Below, one piece after another: positions 4,347 through 7,259 of a stretch of DNA of 7,259 nt. The notes beneath the pieces are model-generated. The model ran no database searches. It was not told the DNA's origin and worked only from the letters and a program-made list of their open reading frames with translations. Numbering within the stretch: position 1 is the first letter of the stretch; every line of letters begins with the position of its first letter. The translations under genes were made by a program, and so were the position numbers. The stretch spans positions 1-7,259 of the forward strand of contig JAKAGH010000159.1 in the NCBI GenBank assembly GCA_021817645.1. The letters are read 5' to 3'. The stretch comes from Deltaproteobacteria bacterium. Lineage in GTDB: Bacteria > Desulfobacterota > Desulfobaccia > Desulfobaccales > 0-14-0-80-60-11.

Positions 4347-5708
4347 ATGGAAGCTCTATCAGAGCATCGCGCTCCACTATTACTATTACGCAGCGAACCT
4401 TTCGGGGGAATAGTCGCAGATCGTTTCTCATACAAAGTACGTTTTTACAACCACACAGCATTTTATCTAATTGAGCAAATTGTTTCATCTAAATCTGACG
4501 AAGATATCATACTGGCCGTAAATAAAAAGTTTGATGGATCAGAAAACCAAGATATTTCCGCCCATATAGATATTTGTCGTGAAGGCCTTTTGAATTTCCT
4601 GAAAGATGATGGTCCCAGACCCATCGGAGACGATTTGGAAGAATCGGTCCCCACCTTAAAAGCGCCTTTAGACCTTGAACTCGAGATCACCAAAAGGTGC
4701 AATCTTTCCTGTAGACACTGTTATAACAATTCTACCAGTAATTCTTTGGCAGAATTGCCGTGGAGCTATATCCAGGCTGTGTTAGCGCCATTCATTTCTG
4801 ACCGCCTCCGGTTTCTTACCATTACCGGAGGCGAACCTTTTTTGCATCCTCAGTTTGAAAATGTGATTAGAATGGCGCGGGAGGTGGCCGAGAGCGTTAA
4901 TTTATCTACCAACGGCACTCTTGTCTCTTCAAGAAACATTGATTATCTTTGCGAATATGTGGATACAGTAAATATCAGTCTTGACGGCCCCACAGCGGAT
5001 GTCCATGACCACTTTCGCAAGTGCCGGGGGGCTTTTGCAAAGGCAAAGCGCTCCATTGGAACTTTGGCCAATAAAGGGGTTAATGTTGCCGTCCAAACCA
5101 CAGTTTTTCGCGGTAATCTGGCATTACTGCGCGATTTAGGAAAGTTAATTCAAAATGAGGGGGCAAGTACCTGGAGTATCCGCCTCCCGCTGCCCAGCGG
5201 CAGGGCTTTGCAAGACTTGGAAGGTTTTTTCTCTGCAGAAGAAATTCGAGAGCGGGAAGAGGAATTATGCTCCGTTCATGATATGGGATTCAACTTAAAA
5301 ATATATGCTGGAATTTCAGTACCCTGGTCCAGGAAAGAATGTTACCAAAGGGTGGAAAATCAAAACAGTTTGCTGGCTTGCTCGGCGGGCACAGTATTGG
5401 CTGCGATTTTGGCAGACCAGCGTTTGACGCCGTGTATCCTGTTTTCAGGGAGTAACTATTCCGAACCTCTGCCTGATCCGGAAAACCTTAAGCTCATTTG
5501 GCGGGAAAGTCCCTATTTCAAGCGAATGCGTGAGATTCGGCTGCATGAGATTCCGCTCTGCCGTACTTGCGGGCATTATGGGAAAATATGCGAGCTGGGA
5601 TGTCGCGCCAAGCCGTACCTTTTCCAAGGCAATTTATCTTTGCCAGATCCTGATTGTGATTACTACCGGGATAGAAGCCGGCTGAGAAAGGCTCAGCAAT
5701 CCCCATGA
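4347..5708 (+). CDS. Radical SAM/SPASM peptide maturase with N-terminal PqqD-like domain
   Basis: A 453-residue cytoplasmic enzyme expected to modify the upstream peptide. Residues about 12-86 resemble a PqqD-type RiPP recognition element (for example VRFYNHTAFYLIEQI, 31-45), which binds leader peptides. The radical SAM core follows, with CxxxCxxC at Cys118, Cys122 and Cys125 (KRCNLSCRHCYN) for the SAM-cleaving 4Fe-4S cluster, and ITGGEP (159-164). The C-terminal SPASM region has Cys345, Cys363, Cys405, Cys408, Cys415, Cys419 and Cys437, seven cysteines as expected for two auxiliary clusters, with CxxC-x6-CxxxC instead of the more usual x5 spacing. GGAGG (4336-4340) six bases before the ATG fixes the start. 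The base composition is AT-rich in its 5' third, unlike neighbouring genes. A small stem (5681-5697) lies in its last codons, without a T-tract. Sactipeptide- or ranthipeptide-type thioether formation is the closest known chemistry; the real reaction cannot be read from sequence. Confidence 0.92.
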   Translation: MEALSEHRAPLLLLRSEPFGGIVADRFSYKVRFYNHTAFYLIEQIVSSKSDEDIILAVNKKFDGSENQDISAHIDICREGLLNFLKDDGPRPIGDDLEESVPTLKAPLDLELEITKRCNLSCRHCYNNSTSNSLAELPWSYIQAVLAPFISDRLRFLTITGGEPFLHPQFENVIRMAREVAESVNLSTNGTLVSSRNIDYLCEYVDTVNISLDGPTADVHDHFRKCRGAFAKAKRSIGTLANKGVNVAVQTTVFRGNLALLRDLGKLIQNEGASTWSIRLPLPSGRALQDLEGFFSAEEIREREEELCSVHDMGFNLKIYAGISVPWSRKECYQRVENQNSLLACSAGTVLAAILADQRLTPCILFSGSNYSEPLPDPENLKLIWRESPYFKRMREIRLHEIPLCRTCGHYGKICELGCRAKPYLFQGNLSLPDPDCDYYRDRSRLRKAQQSP

Positions 5709-5733
5709 CGTATTCGGGTTGACTTTTCCAAAT

Positions 5734-6648
5734 TTAACCACGGAAAAATTCCCGCATCGCGGCCAGCATCTCCGGGACTTGCTCCATGCTGTGCCAGTGC
5801 ACCTCAGGATCGGCCTTAAACCAGGTGAGTTGCCGTTTGGCGTAGCGCCGGGTGTCTCGTTTCAGCAGTTCGATGGCTTCCTCCCAGGTCCATCTTTCCT
5901 GGAGAAAAGCAATGAGGTGCCGGTAGCCCAGGGCCTGGAATGGCTTCAGGTCCGGGGGATAGCGGCTGAGGAGACCTTCAACCTCCTCCAGCCAGCCCAG
6001 GGACAGCATGGCCTCCACCCGGGCCTCGATGCGCCGGTTCAGTTCCTCCCGGGGCCGGAGCAGGCCCAACTTCAGAACCTGGTAGGGAGAATCCCGGAAC
6101 TGGTGGGCCTCCAGCAGGGCCGACAAGGGCTGGCCCGTGGCCTCCATCACCTCCAGGGCCCGGAGTATCCGGTAAGTGTCGTGGGGATGGAGCCGCCAGG
6201 CGCTGGCCGGGTCCAGGCGCCGCAGGCGTTCATAGAGATGGGGGAGCCCCCGGTCGGTTAATTCTTGCCGCAATCGTTGACGCAGGCGGTGATCCGGGCT
6301 GCCGTCGTCAAAAAGCCCGGAGAGCAGGGACTTGACATACAAGCCCGTGCCCCCCACCACCAGGGGGATCACGCCCCGGGCCTGAAGTGCAGCCAGGACG
6401 GCCCGGCCTTCCTCGGAGTAGCGGGCCGCGTCGTAGGGTTCGGGAGGATCGACCACATCCAGGAGGTGGTGCGGCACCAACGCCCGCTCTGCGGCCGTGG
6501 GCTTGGCAGTGCCGATATCCATCTGGCGATAGACCTGGAGGGAATCGGCGTTAACGATCTCCGCACCCATTTCCCGGGCCAGCTCCAGGGCCACCCCGGT
6601 TTTCCCCACCGCGGTGGGGCCGACTAATACTGCGACTTTGTTATTCAA
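5734..6648 (-). CDS. miaA: tRNA dimethylallyltransferase MiaA
   Basis: MiaA transfers the dimethylallyl group of DMAPP to N6 of adenosine 37 in tRNAs reading UNN codons, an early step to ms2i6A. Family marks, counted from the chosen start: P-loop GPTAVGKT (10-17), DSLQVYRQMDIGTAKP with the catalytic Asp35, PHHLLDVVDP, GGTGLYVKSLL (99-109), QALGYRH, and the C-terminal RRYAKRQLTWF. The 304 residues are a normal length. There is no ATG near the 5' end. I chose the TTG at 6648, which gives the usual short lead into the P-loop (NNKVAVLVGPTAVGKT). A TTG at 6675 would add nine residues encoded by a CGCAAAGG-type repeat; neither has a well-placed ribosome binding site. It lies downstream of mutL on the same strand, a common bacterial order, and converges with the maturase gene 25 bp away. 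Confidence 0.95.
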   Translation of the reverse strand: MNNKVAVLVGPTAVGKTGVALELAREMGAEIVNADSLQVYRQMDIGTAKPTAAERALVPHHLLDVVDPPEPYDAARYSEEGRAVLAALQARGVIPLVVGGTGLYVKSLLSGLFDDGSPDHRLRQRLRQELTDRGLPHLYERLRRLDPASAWRLHPHDTYRILRALEVMEATGQPLSALLEAHQFRDSPYQVLKLGLLRPREELNRRIEARVEAMLSLGWLEEVEGLLSRYPPDLKPFQALGYRHLIAFLQERWTWEEAIELLKRDTRRYAKRQLTWFKADPEVHWHSMEQVPEMLAAMREFFRG

Positions 6649-6670
6649 TGTCCTGAAAAGAAAAGCCTCA

Positions 6671-6706
6671 CGCAAAGGCGCAAAGGCGCAAAAGAAGGCG
6701 CAAAAA
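6671..6706. repeat. Tandem CGCAAAGG-type repeat upstream of miaA
   Basis: Two exact CGCAAAGG units (6671-6686) are followed by a stretched copy (6687-6698) and a degenerate end copy CGCAAAAA (6699-6706). Sequences of this type occur dispersed between genes in many environmental bacterial genomes. The repeat abuts the 5' end of miaA. Confidence 0.7.
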
Positions 6707-6723
6707 TATAGTTTTTCCCTCTT

Positions 6724-6799
6724 GGCAGAATCCTGCCGTGGGGTGTGCCCTGCGCACCAAAACGCTTCCCCGGTACAGGCTGGAACGCCTGTGCTACCG
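6724..6799. repeat. Palindromic intergenic repeat elements
   Basis: GGCAG-AATC-CTGCC (6725-6738) forms a small hairpin, followed by a GGGTGTGCCCTGCGCACC-like palindromic stretch. At 6771-6799, CGGTACAGGC pairs with GCCTG and TACCG around a 6-base loop with a 3-base bulge. These resemble dispersed intergenic repeats rather than regulatory sites of one gene. Confidence 0.5.
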
Positions 6800-6841
6800 C
6801 TCTTGTCATGCTTTTCCCAGTCCTAAAAATTCTCATTGGCG

Positions 6842-6863
6842 GCCCAGGCTTTCCAGCCTGGGC
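6842..6863. repeat. Perfect 9-bp palindrome related to the element at 6771-6799
   Basis: GCCCAGGCT-TTCC-AGCCTGGGC forms a perfect 9-bp stem. Its CAGGCT core is shared with the neighbouring hairpin at 6771-6799, suggesting two diverged copies of one element. It lacks a T-tract on both sides, though it could help end mutL transcription. Confidence 0.6.
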
Positions 6864-6937
6864 GGGTACCGAGGCGGGTGAGACGACTGCCATTGTATTT
6901 TAACTAAAAACCAAAAACGAAAAACTATAAACCCTAA

Positions 6938-7259
6938 TTATTGGGGCCGGCGGAAGCCCTGCCGGATCTCATTGAAAGGAATCAGGCGCCACAAAGGGCG
7001 GCCATGGGGGCAATGGGAAGAAATGGTGAGTTCGTCCAGTTGCTTGAGCAGGGCCAGCATCTCTTCCCGCTGCAGCTCCTGGCCGGCCTTAATGGCTCCC
7101 CGGCAGGCCAGATAGAGGCGGGCCTGCTCCAGGACCGTCTGGGGTTGGGTGGCGCTTTTGAGTGGGGCCAGGGCCTCCACTGTCTCCAGCACCGCGGCCT
7201 CCAGGTCGGCTGGGGCCAGGCCGGGGGGCGCGGCGGTGATCAGAAAGCTGGCGCCGCCG
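6938..7259 (-). CDS. mutL: DNA mismatch repair protein MutL, C-terminal end (partial)
   Basis: The gene enters from the right edge, and the last 106 codons are visible. They match the C-terminal dimerisation/endonuclease domain of MutL: a hydrophobic strand SFLITAAPP, then ACRGAIKAGQ (ACxxA motif), LQREEMLALLKQLDE, HCPHGRPLWRL (CPHGRP zinc/metal-binding motif) and a final FRR (FxR motif). CPHGRP and the other end motifs mark the nicking type of MutL found in bacteria without MutH, as distinct from the E. coli type. MutL couples MutS mismatch recognition to strand removal. The reading frame remains open to the window edge, so the GTG at 7192 is internal and not a start. miaA follows downstream across about 290 bp of repeats. 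Confidence 0.93.
   Translation of the reverse strand, partial: GGASFLITAAPPGLAPADLEAAVLETVEALAPLKSATQPQTVLEQARLYLACRGAIKAGQELQREEMLALLKQLDELTISSHCPHGRPLWRLIPFNEIRQGFRRPQ

Noticed and set aside
5719..6627. Plus-strand open frames opposite miaA
   Set aside because: Shadow frames of a confidently identified miaA; no ribosome binding sites or recognisable domains.
6645..6893. 82-residue minus-strand frame between mutL and miaA
   Set aside because: It is made almost wholly of intergenic repeat sequence (CGCAAAGG units and CAGGCT hairpins) and overlaps the miaA start.

Overview
The window reads as chromosomal DNA of a GC-rich Gram-negative bacterium. The gene set suggests an anaerobic Desulfobacterota/Deltaproteobacteria-type genome: mutL next to miaA, a pgsA-family gene, an IscS/NifS-like gene and many short palindromic intergenic repeats. 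That assignment is inference. No rRNA, tRNA, CRISPR array or transposase was found.

Layout. (1) 1-1334, plus strand: the last 23 codons of an unknown gene with a CxxC motif, a full-length NifS/IscS-family gene, and a clear rho-independent terminator. The NifS-like protein keeps the catalytic cysteine loop but has lost the PLP lysine and several other cofactor or substrate contacts. (2) 1335-1681: a gene-free stretch with two small palindromes and a folded-looking 5' leader. (3) 1682-2491: a LysM + RlpA-type double-psi beta-barrel protein with no visible signal peptide. (4) 2522-3696: a convergent hairpin, then two overlapping minus-strand genes, pgsA-like followed by an unrecognised 184-residue protein. 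(5) 3840-5708: an AT-rich island holding a two-gene RiPP-like cassette. It has a promoter embedded in 12-bp tandem repeats, a 54-residue Cys-rich candidate precursor, and a radical SAM/SPASM maturase with an N-terminal PqqD-like recognition domain. (6) 5734-7259, minus strand: miaA and the 3' end of mutL, separated by about 290 bp of small repeat elements.

How the parts fit. mutL-miaA and pgsA plus its neighbour all lie on the minus strand and look like housekeeping genes. The plus-strand, AT-rich RiPP cassette sits between them with different base composition, as if inserted by horizontal transfer. It has its own promoters and two strong ribosome binding sites, but no exporter or protease gene in view. 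The cassette is the best candidate for an undescribed system here. The PLP-lysine-less desulfurase homologue is the second most notable item.
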